From contig JAVDPD010000002.1 of NCBI GenBank assembly GCA_031296935.1, positions 81,001 through 145,000 on the forward strand: a stretch of 64,000 nucleotides of DNA, given 5' to 3'. The notes below the pieces were generated by a model. It saw nothing but the letters and a program-made list of their open reading frames with translations. It ran no database searches and was not told the DNA's origin. The position numbers were made by a program, and so were the translations under genes. Shown here piece by piece: positions 17,348 through 26,246 of this stretch (its first letter is position 1; the number at the start of each line of letters is the position of its first letter). The DNA is from Cerasicoccus maritimus. GTDB taxonomy: Bacteria > Verrucomicrobiota > Verrucomicrobiia > Opitutales > Cerasicoccaceae.

Positions 17348-18184
17348 ATGAGATTAACTTACCCCATACTCTGTCTTCTATCCACCGCCTCTGTTCAGGC
17401 TACTCTGATTGAATATGATGGCTTTGATTACCCCGTTAGCAGCAGCGAACCCGCAGGTTGGGTGAGCGATGGCGATTCGGATCACGCGTCGGTAGAAGCT
17501 GGCTCATTGTCTTTCCCGGACTACGCCGCTTCGACTGGCAATCAAATGGCATTGCAGAACAAGACTGCGGATTACCTTCACTCATTTGCGGCGACTGACC
17601 TCGCGGTGGGCGAGACGGTTTATTTCTCACTCTTGATGCAGATCGATTCGGTTGCTGACTTTGGCAGCCAGTTTAACGTGGTGTTCCGGCTCTACGACGC
17701 CGCTGACCCCAATGGCAGTGCGGTTTCTGTGGGCATGGGCTCCAGTACTTCAGGCAGTAACACATTCGGCTTTTCGGTTGATAACCGCAACCGCGGTTGG
17801 GGGCATACGGACGCGGTCACGGGCCCGGAAGTGTATGCGTTTGGCGAGACGCACTTGGTCGTTGGCGCCTACACGCGCGGCGCTTCAAGTGGCGATGGTG
17901 AGGTTAAGTTGTGGATCGATCCTTCCAGCTCGAGTTTTGGAGGTGCCGAGCCGGCGGTCTCCTTGAGTGAAGCCAGTTACCAGAGTGACGCCGTTTGGGA
18001 TACCTTTGAAATTGCGTCGTCGGGCTCCAGCTCTTTGCCGAGTGATTGGTCGGTTGACGAGTTTCGCGTTGGTACGGATTGGGCCAGTGTGGTGCCAGCC
18101 ACGATCCCCGAGCCTTCGACTTACGCGCTGCTCTTGGGTGTCGGCGTAGCGCTGATGGCCTACCGCCGCCGGACTCAACGTTGA
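17348..18184 (+). CDS. PEP-CTERM sorting-domain protein
   Basis: A 278-residue exported protein. The signal peptide is MRLTYPILCLLSTASVQA. The C-terminus has the sorting tail IPEPSTYALLLGVGVALMAYRRRTQR, i.e. PEP motif, hydrophobic helix and Arg cluster. The tail is recognised by an exosortase, which is not in this window. Between them is a Gly/Ser/Asp-rich beta domain starting IEYDGFDYPVSSSEPAGW, a start shared by many PEP-CTERM proteins that resemble concanavalin-like lectin folds. It probably ends at the cell surface or in exopolysaccharide. The upstream in-frame GTG at 17330 would spoil the signal peptide, so ATG 17348 is used. Its 3' end overlaps the convergent frameshifted gene by 10 bases. 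Confidence 0.85.
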   Translation: MRLTYPILCLLSTASVQATLIEYDGFDYPVSSSEPAGWVSDGDSDHASVEAGSLSFPDYAASTGNQMALQNKTADYLHSFAATDLAVGETVYFSLLMQIDSVADFGSQFNVVFRLYDAADPNGSAVSVGMGSSTSGSNTFGFSVDNRNRGWGHTDAVTGPEVYAFGETHLVVGAYTRGASSGDGEVKLWIDPSSSSFGGAEPAVSLSEASYQSDAVWDTFEIASSGSSSLPSDWSVDEFRVGTDWASVVPATIPEPSTYALLLGVGVALMAYRRRTQR

Positions 18185-18797
18185 GGCAGCTCTCTAACCA
18201 CGTTAATGCCGGTGTGGAAGACCTGCTTGCCCAGATCATTGCTGGCGTCTTCCGATGATGTGTTGAGGGTGTATTCTAAAGAGAAGCTTCCACCTTCCAT
18301 CAGTTCGAGGTCCAGCAGCACGTCGGTTGGCAGCTCTGTGCTGTCCCAAATCGGTAGCTCCAGCGGCTTGGGAAACTGTCGGCCATTTACGGTGTGAAGC
18401 TCAAGAATCCTCGCAGACGACTGCTTGTGGCTCTTGGCTGGGGGGATGACAACCTTGCCTTGTCCGCGAAATACTTGCCCGAGCGGAAGCCCGGTCTTGC
18501 CGACCAAGACATAACTGCCGCCGATTGAGCCCGCGGAAATCGGGATGCGATTGTCGAAATCTACTGGCTCATCGATTGGCTCTCCCGCGATGAGCTGCTT
18601 GGTGGTGGTTAGCCGCGCGCAATCAAGTCGGCGACTCCCTTGCTGCGGTCGGTGCTGACGAGCTCCTGAATGTCGACGATGGCGATCAGCTCGGCGTCCG
18701 CCACCATGTCTTCCTTGGATTTGAAAATGATCGAGGCCGACAGCGTCGAGGCTCCCAGCAGCAGCAGGCAGGCGAGCGTGATTAGCTTTTTCGTCAT
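18175..18797 (-). pseudogene. Exported hypothetical protein split by a two-base frameshift
   Basis: Reading leftward from ATG 18797, a signal peptide (MTKKLITLACLLLLGASTLSA) and about 60 residues (through VSTDRSKGVADLIARG) end at a TAA at 18609-18611. From the same place the other frame reads on without a break (RLTTTKQLIAGEPIDEPVDF, then SYVLVGKTGLPLGQVF) to a TGA at 18175-18177. The junction lies in a GCGCGCGG run near 18612-18620. Removing one GC pair restores a single frame of about 207 residues. So the gene is either a recent pseudogene, slips at this GC repeat, or carries a sequencing error. The protein is not recognised; it would be periplasmic. The gene converges on, and overlaps, the PEP-CTERM gene. 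Confidence 0.6.
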
Positions 18798-19293
18798 CCG
18801 AGGTTTGTTAAGGTTAATCGAAGCGCTCATAATTGGCAATCTACGCAATTTCGCAGATATTTCAGCGTTCTTTTTGTAAGTATATTGTCAGGTTTTTGTC
18901 AGGTGTGAGGACTGGTGAAAAATTAATTGTAGGTGTTGTAATGGTGCTGTCAGATAATTAGCCGTCGCTCGACCTTTTGTTGATGCGGAATACATCAACA
19001 ACAGTTTGGACAAGGAGGCGGCCAAGGACTCAGTGGAATCTAATATGTGGGAGACCATGCAGTTGCAGTCGCCGGTAGTGAAAGGCGATTTGAAGTATTG
19101 ATTGATCTGCTGCAAGCACATGTTTCATCTGCGCAGACATGATTTAAAGCAGAAGGTCGCAGATCGCTTCCTAACGTTTTATAGGGCTGTAACTCCTTTA
19201 GTAGTGGGCTTCTGTGGTCCCATATTGGTAGCGCTGGCGTGTTAAGATTCGGTAAGCCTTGACTTAATGGTTTGCTATTAGTTCTTCTACGAC
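18798..19293. other. Intergenic stretch upstream of pyruvate carboxylase
   Basis: About 500 bases with no complete gene. It contains one open piece (18958-19101, listed separately) that looks like the 3' end of a lost gene. The rest is AT-rich and is presumably the pyc promoter region. I cannot place a convincing -35/-10 pair, although TTGACTTAATGG occurs at 19258-19269. Confidence 0.4.
18958..19101 (+). pseudogene. Possible 3' remnant of an unidentified gene
   Basis: A 47-residue open piece ends at TGA 19099-19101. It reads like real protein (FVDAEYINNSLDKEAAKDS, then ETMQLQSPVVKGDLKY) but has no start codon at its left end, where the frame hits a TAA. The residue mix (Asp/Glu/Lys/Asn alternation) is typical of coding sequence. 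Most likely the tail of a gene lost by deletion; chance cannot be excluded. Confidence 0.3.
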
Positions 19294-22200
19294 ATGGATA
19301 AGTTGCTTGCCGCCAATCGTTCTGAAATTGCTGTCCGTATCTTCCGTAGCGCCACTGAGTTGGGTTTGCGCACCGTCGCAGTTTATGCGGATGAGGACCG
19401 TTTCGGCGTCCATCGTTTCAAGGCAGATGAATCTTATAAAGTAGGCGTCGGCAAAGGCCCCGTTGCCGCCTATCTTGATATTGAGAGCATCGTCGCCTTG
19501 GCTAAAGAGAAGGGCGTAAAATACATTCACCCGGGTTATGGTTTCCTTTCGGAAAACGCCCACTTTGCCCGCGCTTGCGCTGACAACGGCTTGGTCTTCG
19601 TGGGACCACAGCCCGAGATGCTTGAGCGCATGGGTGACAAAACCGAGGCCCGCAAAATCGCGGAGCTCGCCGAGGTGCCCACGCTCCCTGGCACGAAGGA
19701 TCCGATCAAGGACCCCAAGAAGGCCAAGGCCGCTGCGAAGAAGGTTGGCTTCCCGCTGATCATCAAGGCGGCGTTCGGCGGCGGTGGCCGCGGCATGCGC
19801 GTCGTCAAAAAAGAGGCCGACCTCGAACACCTGCTGCTCGAAGCGCAGAGCGAGGCGCAGACCGCGTTTGGCAATCCCGCAGTGTTCCTGGAGCGCTACG
19901 TCGGCCGCGCCAAGCACATCGAAGTGCAGATCCTTGGCGACAAGCATGGCAACGTGATGCATCTGCATGAGCGCGATTGCTCGGTGCAGCGCCGCCACCA
20001 GAAGGTGGTCGAAGTCGCCCCGTCGATCAACCTGCCCGACGACACCCGCATCGCGCTGTGCGACGCCGCGGTCAAGGTCGCCAAGGCCGTGAATTACGAA
20101 AACGCCGGCACCGTCGAGTTCCTCTACGACCTCGACACCGACGAGTGGTTCTTCATCGAAATGAACCCCCGCGTGCAGGTGGAGCACACCGTCACGGAAG
20201 TTATCACCGGCATCGACATTGTCCGCTCGCAGATCCTCATTGCGCAGGGCAAAAAATTGACCGACCCCGAGCTCGCGCTGCCCAAGCAGGAAGACGTGCC
20301 GCGCAACGGCTTTGCCATGCAGGCCCGCATCACGACCGAGGACCCGGAAAAGAATTTCGCGCCCGACTACGGCAAGATCGTCAACTACCGCTCGGCGGCC
20401 GGTTTTGGCATCCGCTTGGATGGCGCGATGGGCGACACCGGTTCCGTCATCACGCCGTTCTACGACTCGCTGCTCGTCAAGCTGACGGCGTCCGCCTCGA
20501 GCTTCGACATTGCCTGCCACCGCATGATCCGCGCCTTGCAGGAAATGCGGATCCGCGGCGTGAAGACGAACATCCCGTTCATCGAAAACGTCGTCAACCA
20601 CCCGGACTTCGTTTCCGGCATGGCGACGACCACGATGATCGACACCTCGCCCGAGCTCTTTAAATTCAAGCAGCGCAAGGACCGCGCAACGAAGCTCCTC
20701 AAGTTCCTCGGCGAGACGATTGTCAATGGCAACGACCAGGTCAAAGGCCGCCCCGTGCCGAAGATGGAGCTGCCCGTCATCATCCCCGAATACAACCACA
20801 AGGAGGCGATCCCCAAGGGCACGCGCGACTACCTGCTCAAGCACGGCGCCACGAAGTTTGCCGAGTGGACCACCAAGCAAAAGCAGCTGCTGATCACCGA
20901 CACCACCTTCCGCGACGCGCACCAGAGCCTGCTCGCCGCCCGCATGCGCACCTACGACATGATGCAGGTCGCCGGCGCGATGGCCCACCGCGCGCCCGAG
21001 CTTTACTCGATGGAAATGTGGGGTGGGGCGACGTTCGACACCTCGATGCGCTTCCTCAAGGAAGGCCCGTTCAAGCGCCTGCGCGCGCTCCGCGAAAAGA
21101 TCCCCAACATCTGTTTCCAAATGCTCTTCCGCGGCTCCAACGCCGTGGGCTACGCCGCCTACCCGGACAACGTCATTAAGGGCTTCATCAAGCACTCGGC
21201 CGAGGCGGGCATGGACATCTTCCGCATCTTCGACTCGCTGAATTATTTGCCGAACCTGAAGGTCGCCATGGAAACCGTCGCGGGCCAGACCCACGGCGTT
21301 TGCGAAGGCACCCTCTGCTACACCGGCAACATTCTCGACGCCAAGCGCGACAAGTATGACCTCAAATACTACGTCGATCTCGCGAAGGAACTGGAGAAAA
21401 TGGGCGCGCACATCATTGCGATCAAGGACATGTCCGGCCTCTGTCATCCGCTCGCTGCGGAGAAGCTCGTCAAGACGCTGAAGCAGGAAGTCGGCACGCC
21501 GATCCATTTCCACACGCACGACTCCAGCGGCATCGCCAGCGCCTCGATCATCAAGGCCGCCGAAGCTGGCGTCGACGTCGTCGACCTCGCGATTTCGTCG
21601 CTCTCCGGCCTCACCGCGCAGCCCAACCTGAACTCGATCGTCTATGCGCTCGCCGGTTCGAAGCGCGATACCAAACTCGACCAAAAATTCCTCAACGAGC
21701 TCTCGATTTACTGGGAAGCCGTCCGCCAATACTACGGCCCCTTCGACACCTCGCCCAAGTTCGGCAGCGCCGAAGTTTACGAGCACGAAATGCCCGGCGG
21801 CCAATACACCAACCTGCGCGAGCAGGCCTCGGCCCTCGGCCTGGGCGCCCGCTGGCCCGAAGTGGTCCGCTACTACGAGGAGGTCAACGAACTCTTTGGC
21901 GACATCGTCAAGGTCACGCCGAGCTCCAAGGTGGTCGGCGACATGGCCATCTTCCTGCTCACCCGCGGCATTGAGCCAAGGGACCTCGTGAACCTCGAGC
22001 CCGGCAGCCAGCCGTTCCCCGCATCGGTCATCGACATGCTTGGCGGCGGCCTCGGACAGCCCAAGGGCGGGTTCCCGAAAAAGGTCGTCAAGACCGTCCT
22101 CGGCGACAACAAGCCGCGCAAGGGACGCCCCGGCAGCTACGCCGAGAAGATCGACCTCGACGAGACGATGGCCAAGGTCACCAAAATGCGTGGCCGCGAA

Positions 22201-22731
22201 GCCAACACGGACGACCTTTACAGCTACCTGATGTATCCCGACGTCTACAAGCAGCTCGTCGATTTCGTGAAGGAAAACGGCCACGCTCGCGTGCTCCCAA
22301 CGCCGGCCTTCTTCTACGGGCTCAAGCCCGGCGAGGAAATTTCCGTTGAGATCGAAGAGGGCAAGACGCTCATTGTGAAGCTCATTCACGTGGGTGACGC
22401 CAATGCCGACGGCAACCGCACGCTCACCTTCGAGATGAACGGACGCGCCCGCGAAACCGTCATCCGCGACAAGTCCATTGCCTCCGAAACCCAGAAGCGC
22501 GCGCAAGCCGACGCCGGCGACGAAAAGCAGGTCGGCTCGCCGATCCCGGCCATGGTCAGCAGCGTGGCCGTCAGCGTGGGCAACAAGGTCAAGAAGGGCG
22601 ACAAGCTCGTGGTCCTCGAAGCCATGAAGATGCAGAGCACGGTTTACGCGCCATGCGACGGCGTCGCGCAGGAAGTCACCGTCAAGACCGGCGACCAGGT
22701 CGACGCCAAAGACCTCCTCGTCCGCCTCTAG
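19294..22731 (+). CDS. pyc: Pyruvate carboxylase (single-chain)
   Basis: A 1145-residue biotin enzyme that makes oxaloacetate from pyruvate, bicarbonate and ATP, refilling the TCA cycle. Domains in order: biotin carboxylase (residues ~1-450; MDKLLAANRSEIAVRIFRSA, the GGGGRGMRVV ATP loop, EMNPRVQVEHTVTE), carboxyltransferase (~530-830; TDTTFRDAHQSLLAARMRT, the metal-site HFHTHDSSGIA), the PYC-specific linker, and a biotinyl domain whose biotinylated lysine is K1112 in EAMKMQST. Length and order match alpha4-type pyruvate carboxylase. It stands alone, with a terminator about 130 bases downstream (22861-22891). The strong codon bias leaves the opposite strand open for 1188 codons; that frame is a shadow. 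Confidence 0.97.
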   Translation: MDKLLAANRSEIAVRIFRSATELGLRTVAVYADEDRFGVHRFKADESYKVGVGKGPVAAYLDIESIVALAKEKGVKYIHPGYGFLSENAHFARACADNGLVFVGPQPEMLERMGDKTEARKIAELAEVPTLPGTKDPIKDPKKAKAAAKKVGFPLIIKAAFGGGGRGMRVVKKEADLEHLLLEAQSEAQTAFGNPAVFLERYVGRAKHIEVQILGDKHGNVMHLHERDCSVQRRHQKVVEVAPSINLPDDTRIALCDAAVKVAKAVNYENAGTVEFLYDLDTDEWFFIEMNPRVQVEHTVTEVITGIDIVRSQILIAQGKKLTDPELALPKQEDVPRNGFAMQARITTEDPEKNFAPDYGKIVNYRSAAGFGIRLDGAMGDTGSVITPFYDSLLVKLTASASSFDIACHRMIRALQEMRIRGVKTNIPFIENVVNHPDFVSGMATTTMIDTSPELFKFKQRKDRATKLLKFLGETIVNGNDQVKGRPVPKMELPVIIPEYNHKEAIPKGTRDYLLKHGATKFAEWTTKQKQLLITDTTFRDAHQSLLAARMRTYDMMQVAGAMAHRAPELYSMEMWGGATFDTSMRFLKEGPFKRLRALREKIPNICFQMLFRGSNAVGYAAYPDNVIKGFIKHSAEAGMDIFRIFDSLNYLPNLKVAMETVAGQTHGVCEGTLCYTGNILDAKRDKYDLKYYVDLAKELEKMGAHIIAIKDMSGLCHPLAAEKLVKTLKQEVGTPIHFHTHDSSGIASASIIKAAEAGVDVVDLAISSLSGLTAQPNLNSIVYALAGSKRDTKLDQKFLNELSIYWEAVRQYYGPFDTSPKFGSAEVYEHEMPGGQYTNLREQASALGLGARWPEVVRYYEEVNELFGDIVKVTPSSKVVGDMAIFLLTRGIEPRDLVNLEPGSQPFPASVIDMLGGGLGQPKGGFPKKVVKTVLGDNKPRKGRPGSYAEKIDLDETMAKVTKMRGREANTDDLYSYLMYPDVYKQLVDFVKENGHARVLPTPAFFYGLKPGEEISVEIEEGKTLIVKLIHVGDANADGNRTLTFEMNGRARETVIRDKSIASETQKRAQADAGDEKQVGSPIPAMVSSVAVSVGNKVKKGDKLVVLEAMKMQSTVYAPCDGVAQEVTVKTGDQVDAKDLLVRL

Positions 22732-22734
22732 CCA

Positions 22735-22842
22735 TCCAGCGTCCCGCTGGACCGTCGGATGCTTCGCATCCGGGCAGCGTGCCGGCCTGGGGTGAGCTTG
22801 TCGAATCCCTGCACCCATCGATTTGCCCATTGGGCAAATGGC
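22735..22842. repeat. REP-like three-hairpin element, copy 2 (A-B-spacer-C)
   Basis: CCAGCGTCCCGCTGG (22736-22750) begins four bases after the pyc stop. It is followed by CGGATGCTTCGCATCCG (22756-22772) and, after a 48-base insertion, ATTTGCCCATTGGGCAAAT (22821-22839). Same family as the other eight copies. Confidence 0.85.
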
Positions 22843-22860
22843 CAGCAGAACGAATTCAGC

Positions 22861-22891
22861 AACGGCGTCCGCTCAGGGCGCCGTTTTTTTT
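22861..22891 (+). terminator. Rho-independent terminator of pyc
   Basis: Stem AACGGCG / CGCCGTT (22861-22867 with 22879-22885), 11-base loop, followed by a run of eight T residues to 22891. It lies 130 bases past the pyc stop, beyond the REP-like element. Confidence 0.8.
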
Positions 22892-22901
22892 AGGTAGCCT
22901 C

Positions 22902-23068
22902 TAAGAGGGCGTCTAAAAAGTCTGATCGAGTCGGCGAGATGTATTCGAGAGGCAAAATTTCGGCTTCTGAATCGAGGCGAAACCAGTTTCGTCGAGATGA
23001 AGAAATGATATTTTGACCTCGAAGACGCTCTCCGGCGAAGACCACTTGAGTTTTTAGACGCCCTCTAA
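22902..23068. mobile_element. MITE-1, copy 1 (~165 bp)
   Basis: The ends are AGAGGGCGTCTAAAAA (left, from 22904) and TTTTTAGACGCCCTCT (right, to 23066), a perfect 16-bp inverted pair. The interior is about 130 bases and is almost identical, in the opposite orientation, to the copies at 26532-26699 and 44705-44866. There is no coding capacity. Such short elements are moved by a transposase encoded elsewhere. Confidence 0.85.
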
Positions 23069-24034
23069 GTAATGTAGGGCGACGCTTACAGGCTAGCCGC
23101 CTCGTCGCCTCACGGTCCAAATCCGTCATATTAAGGTAGCGGCCAGCGTCCCCGCTGGCCAAGCTTGGAACGAGAATGATTCAATCAGTCCACGCTACCC
23201 CTACATCCGCGAAACATGCGATCCAGATAATCAATTACTGTCAGCCTGCATGGTGGCCAGCGGGGCCGTCCCCATTGTTCTCGGCGTGGTGTCGTGCAAA
23301 CTGTTCAATCGCGGCGTCCGCGCCTACTTCATGCGCAATCGGCTTGTGGTGGCGTAGGCTCGGGAAGCAGCGGACCAAGCAGGGTGATTCGCTATTCTGG
23401 CTTAGTTGGTAGTATAAAATTAAGCATTTAAATATGTTCACTAAATGATGGACGCGCTGCGGCCTTTGTGCATGATTGGAAGTTCAGTTAATCCTAACCA
23501 TCCACCACCGTGAAAAATTCTCCCAATTCAGCCCTTGGCCACCCGCCTTAGCCGGCGGTTAGTCGAGTCGATGTGTCCGCGAATGCATTCGTTCGCGCGT
23601 GACGTTGTCGCCGTTGACCGAGCTCATTCGCCCCCGCACTGGTGACAGCTTTGCGGCCGGCGACGCTTGGAGGCGTTCATGCGGTTTTCCGCGCAATCTC
23701 ACGCCCGATTATGCCAGCTTGCACTTCCGCGCATGGACGTTTGGACGCCCGACACAACGGGGCGTCGTCCCACTGCGCCGTGGTTTTCGGCGGCGGCGTG
23801 GTTGCCTGTTCTTTGATAGTTTGTTTGGGCGGTCGTTTTACCCCCCCCTGGCCCCCCTCCGCGCCTAGCGCCTGAGTCTCCTAGACCTGCTGAGTGACCG
23901 TTTGGGAGTTATCTTCTTCAGAATCAGAGGGGTGAGGCTTATACCTTAAAAAATAACAAAAACATAAGGGATGATTCTTGGAATTATAAGTTAATCAGAT
24001 ACATGGCTTACATTACTGTGTTATATTTGATCAT
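23069..24034. other. Repeat-rich stretch without an intact gene
   Basis: Nearly 1 kb. It holds a dispersed repeat GTAGGGCGACGCTT... (23074-23100), an 8-bp GC-rich hairpin (GGCCAGCG/CGCTGGCC, 23141-23160), the tail of a lost gene (23172-23357), and from 23440 a GC-rich piece with short open frames of odd composition that I do not believe. The last 100 bases turn AT-rich and lead into the acyltransferase gene. Confidence 0.5.
23172..23357 (+). pseudogene. Possible 3' remnant of a membrane-protein gene
   Basis: A 61-residue open piece ends at TAG 23355-23357. It reads ENDSISPRYPYIRETCDPDN, then a hydrophobic helix (SACMVASGAVPIVLGVVSCK) and a basic tail (RGVRAYFMRNRLVVA), as at the end of a membrane protein. 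There is no start codon at the left, where the frame runs into repeat DNA next to MITE-1. Probably the end of a gene destroyed by insertion or deletion. Family unknown. Confidence 0.35.
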
Positions 24035-25102
24035 GTGAGTGCGTCATTTAGCTGTGAGGGAGTGAAAGAAACTGTTCGTGGAAATTATGCTTACCTAGAC
24101 GTGTTGCGCGTTCTTTCCGCGTTTCTCGTGGTGATGGTGCATAATTCTGCCTGTTTCCACAAAATGAACACTGTTTCGCTGGGGACTTGGCTACACGCAG
24201 ATTACTTAGAGTCATTTGCCACGATTTGCGTCCCTCTGTTTTTTATGATTTCCGGGGCGCTCTTGTTAAAAAAAGACATCGAACCGCTCACATTTTACAA
24301 AAAACGGCTCCAAAGGATCATCATCCCTACGCTTGCATGGTCACTGATTTACATTGGTAGTCGGACCTATCCGGAGTTTAACCCAAATGATGTCTTTTCC
24401 TCCATCTTCATGTCGCTATTACGAGAAGAACATTACCATTTATGGTATATGTATGCGCTCTTTGGGGCCTATATTTGTATTCCATTTATGTCGCGATTGC
24501 TGAGTGGTAGCGACTTTCCCGGAGTTCGGTTGCTCGTCCTTTTTACGGCTCTTTGGTATTTGTTCTGCTCGGTGTTTCCAACCGCCAATAATGTCAGCAA
24601 GCAGGTTTTTGATATCCCCGTGGAGCCTAATTTCCGACTCAGCTTTTTCCAGGATGCCTTGGGATATATTGCGCTTGGAGCATTGCTGAATCGTGCTCCA
24701 CTGCACATTCGCTACCGCAATGTTGCTCTTGTATGCCTGTTGGTTGGATACGGGGTGGTCGTTTGGGGCAACTACTGGGCTAAATCCGAGATGGGGACGC
24801 AAACGATGCTGTTTGGCTACTACAATCCTTTTGTTGTAATCATCGCTTGTGCCACCTTCTATCTGTTTCGATACACTTTGAACTCCAAGAAGTCGGGCAA
24901 GATGCTTCAATTCTTGGCTTCACTGACGCTGGGGATTTATCTCTGCCATCCGCTGGTGATGACGCAATTGCTCCGGATTGAGCTCATGCGTGAACTGTAT
25001 AGCTCGAATTTCATCGTATTACGCACTCTAGTTACTTTTTTGATCAGTGGGGTTCTGACTTACGTGATCATGAAAATGCCTGTTGTTAGGCGCATCGTTT
25101 AG
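24035..25102 (+). CDS. Acyltransferase 3 family membrane protein
   Basis: A 355-residue integral membrane protein with about ten hydrophobic segments. It opens YAYLDVLRVLSAFLVVMVHN, the acyltransferase-3 signature; the His of MVHN is the conserved catalytic residue. FMISGALLLKKD follows, and LTLGIYLCHPLVMTQLL near the end. These enzymes transfer acetyl or other acyl groups to sugars of surface polysaccharides at the inner membrane. The start is a GTG at 24035. The gene stands alone, with no polysaccharide genes nearby. Base composition is clearly more AT-rich than its neighbours, and it sits in a repeat-rich stretch, so horizontal gain is likely. Confidence 0.87.
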   Translation: MSASFSCEGVKETVRGNYAYLDVLRVLSAFLVVMVHNSACFHKMNTVSLGTWLHADYLESFATICVPLFFMISGALLLKKDIEPLTFYKKRLQRIIIPTLAWSLIYIGSRTYPEFNPNDVFSSIFMSLLREEHYHLWYMYALFGAYICIPFMSRLLSGSDFPGVRLLVLFTALWYLFCSVFPTANNVSKQVFDIPVEPNFRLSFFQDALGYIALGALLNRAPLHIRYRNVALVCLLVGYGVVVWGNYWAKSEMGTQTMLFGYYNPFVVIIACATFYLFRYTLNSKKSGKMLQFLASLTLGIYLCHPLVMTQLLRIELMRELYSSNFIVLRTLVTFLISGVLTYVIMKMPVVRRIV

Positions 25103-25181
25103 AACATCTCTCGTGATTCTGAGGATTAGGGATTGACGGAAAGAAAACTCCCATCAACATATCGAAATAAATTGATGCGTT

Positions 25182-26066
25182 ATGCCTCGTAGAATTATTT
25201 CCAAGATGGCCGACGGGCACAAAGTGTTCTCGGTAGAGTTTTTCCCGCCCAAGACTGAAGAGGGTGCGCGGCAGATCCTGCGCACCGCCAACGCGCTGAA
25301 GGCCTACCAGCCGGACTTCGTGTCGATCACCTATGGGGCCGGCGGCTCCAGCCGTGAGCGCACCATCGAATACGGCGAGCTGCTGCGCGACCTGTTCAAC
25401 TTCGAGGTGATGCCGCACCTGACCTGCGTCGGCCACTCCAAGGACGAACTGGCGGCGATTCTGGAGCGCTTCCAAAAGAGCAACTTCCACAACATCATGA
25501 CCCTACGCGGTGATCCGCCCAAGGGCCAGGACAGCTTTGAGCCGCACCCGGACGGCCTCGCCTATGCCTCGGACCTCGTGGCCTTCATCAAGGAGCGCTT
25601 TCCAAGCTTTTGCCTCGGCGTTGGCGGCTACCCGGAGAAGCATCCGGAGGCGCCAGACATGGAAACCGACCTCGCCAACCTGAAGATCAAGGTCGATGCG
25701 GGCGCGGACTTCATCACCACGCAGCTCTTCTTCCGCAATGCGCTTTACCACGACTTCGTGAAGTCTTGCCGCGAGCGCGGCATCGAGATCCCGGTTCTGC
25801 CAGGCATCATGGCAGCCATGTCGTTCGACCAGGTGCAGCGCTTTTGCAACTTCTGTGGCTCGAGCGTGCCGCGTGAACTCCTCGGCAAGCTGGAGCTGGT
25901 CAAGGACGACGCCTCGGCCTCGGAAGCAGTCGGCGTGGACTGGGCCTTCCAGCAAATTCGCGAGCTCCTCGACCACGGGGCTCCCGGAGTCCACCTCTAC
26001 ATCCTCAACCGCTCCAAGGCGGCCGTAGAGCTGATCGAACGCCTCCGCGACGCCAAGGCGCTGTAG
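25182..26066 (+). CDS. metF: 5,10-Methylenetetrahydrofolate reductase
   Basis: A 294-residue flavoenzyme reducing 5,10-methylene-THF to 5-methyl-THF for methionine synthesis. It is a TIM barrel of normal length. Motifs: FSVEFFPPKTEEG (catalytic Glu), FVSITYGAGGSSRERT, MPHLTCVGHS, NIMTLRGDPP, and the FITTQLFF strand. The C-terminus carries GVHLYILNRS, the standard family ending. A small stem (CATCAA / TTGATG) ends four bases before the ATG, where it could affect initiation. There is no Shine-Dalgarno sequence and no S-adenosylmethionine riboswitch that I can recognise. It is monocistronic, with an 11-bp inverted repeat 26 bases downstream. Confidence 0.95.
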   Translation: MPRRIISKMADGHKVFSVEFFPPKTEEGARQILRTANALKAYQPDFVSITYGAGGSSRERTIEYGELLRDLFNFEVMPHLTCVGHSKDELAAILERFQKSNFHNIMTLRGDPPKGQDSFEPHPDGLAYASDLVAFIKERFPSFCLGVGGYPEKHPEAPDMETDLANLKIKVDAGADFITTQLFFRNALYHDFVKSCRERGIEIPVLPGIMAAMSFDQVQRFCNFCGSSVPRELLGKLELVKDDASASEAVGVDWAFQQIRELLDHGAPGVHLYILNRSKAAVELIERLRDAKAL

Positions 26067-26092
26067 GAAGCTGGTTAATTTTCACGCGAAGA

Positions 26093-26137
26093 CCCGTAGA
26101 CCCCCAAAAAGCATTTCAAGAACGTTGGGTCTACGGG
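26093..26137 (+). terminator. Inverted repeat after metF, possible terminator
   Basis: CCCGTAGACCC (26093-26103) pairs perfectly with GGGTCTACGGG (26127-26137) across a 23-base loop. No T-tract follows, so it may be a processing or 3'-protecting hairpin and not an intrinsic terminator. Confidence 0.45.
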
Positions 26138-26246
26138 GCGAGAGTTTACCTCACGGGCGACACACACCCGGACCTCGACACGATTTGCGCTTTTCGTCGT
26201 GAGAACCAGGCGGCCTTCACGGCGTGTTTTCTTGAGGTACTGCTGC

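Noticed and set aside
18888-19121. A 77-codon minus-strand frame in the gap before pyc
   Set aside because: No coding character; the plus-strand remnant covers the same bases more convincingly.
19264-22830. A 1188-codon open frame on the minus strand opposite pyc
   Set aside because: Its Val/Asp/Ala/Gly/Leu-rich composition mirrors biased codons of pyc read backward; no domain is visible and pyc is certain.
22790-22835. tRNA-like stretch with TCGAATCCCTGCACCC
   Set aside because: No acceptor or anticodon stem can be built around it; it is spacer inside REP-like copy 2.
23599-23868. Two overlapping GC-rich frames after the repeat stretch
   Set aside because: Composition is odd (Arg/Pro/Gly runs) and neither frame resembles protein from the neighbourhood.
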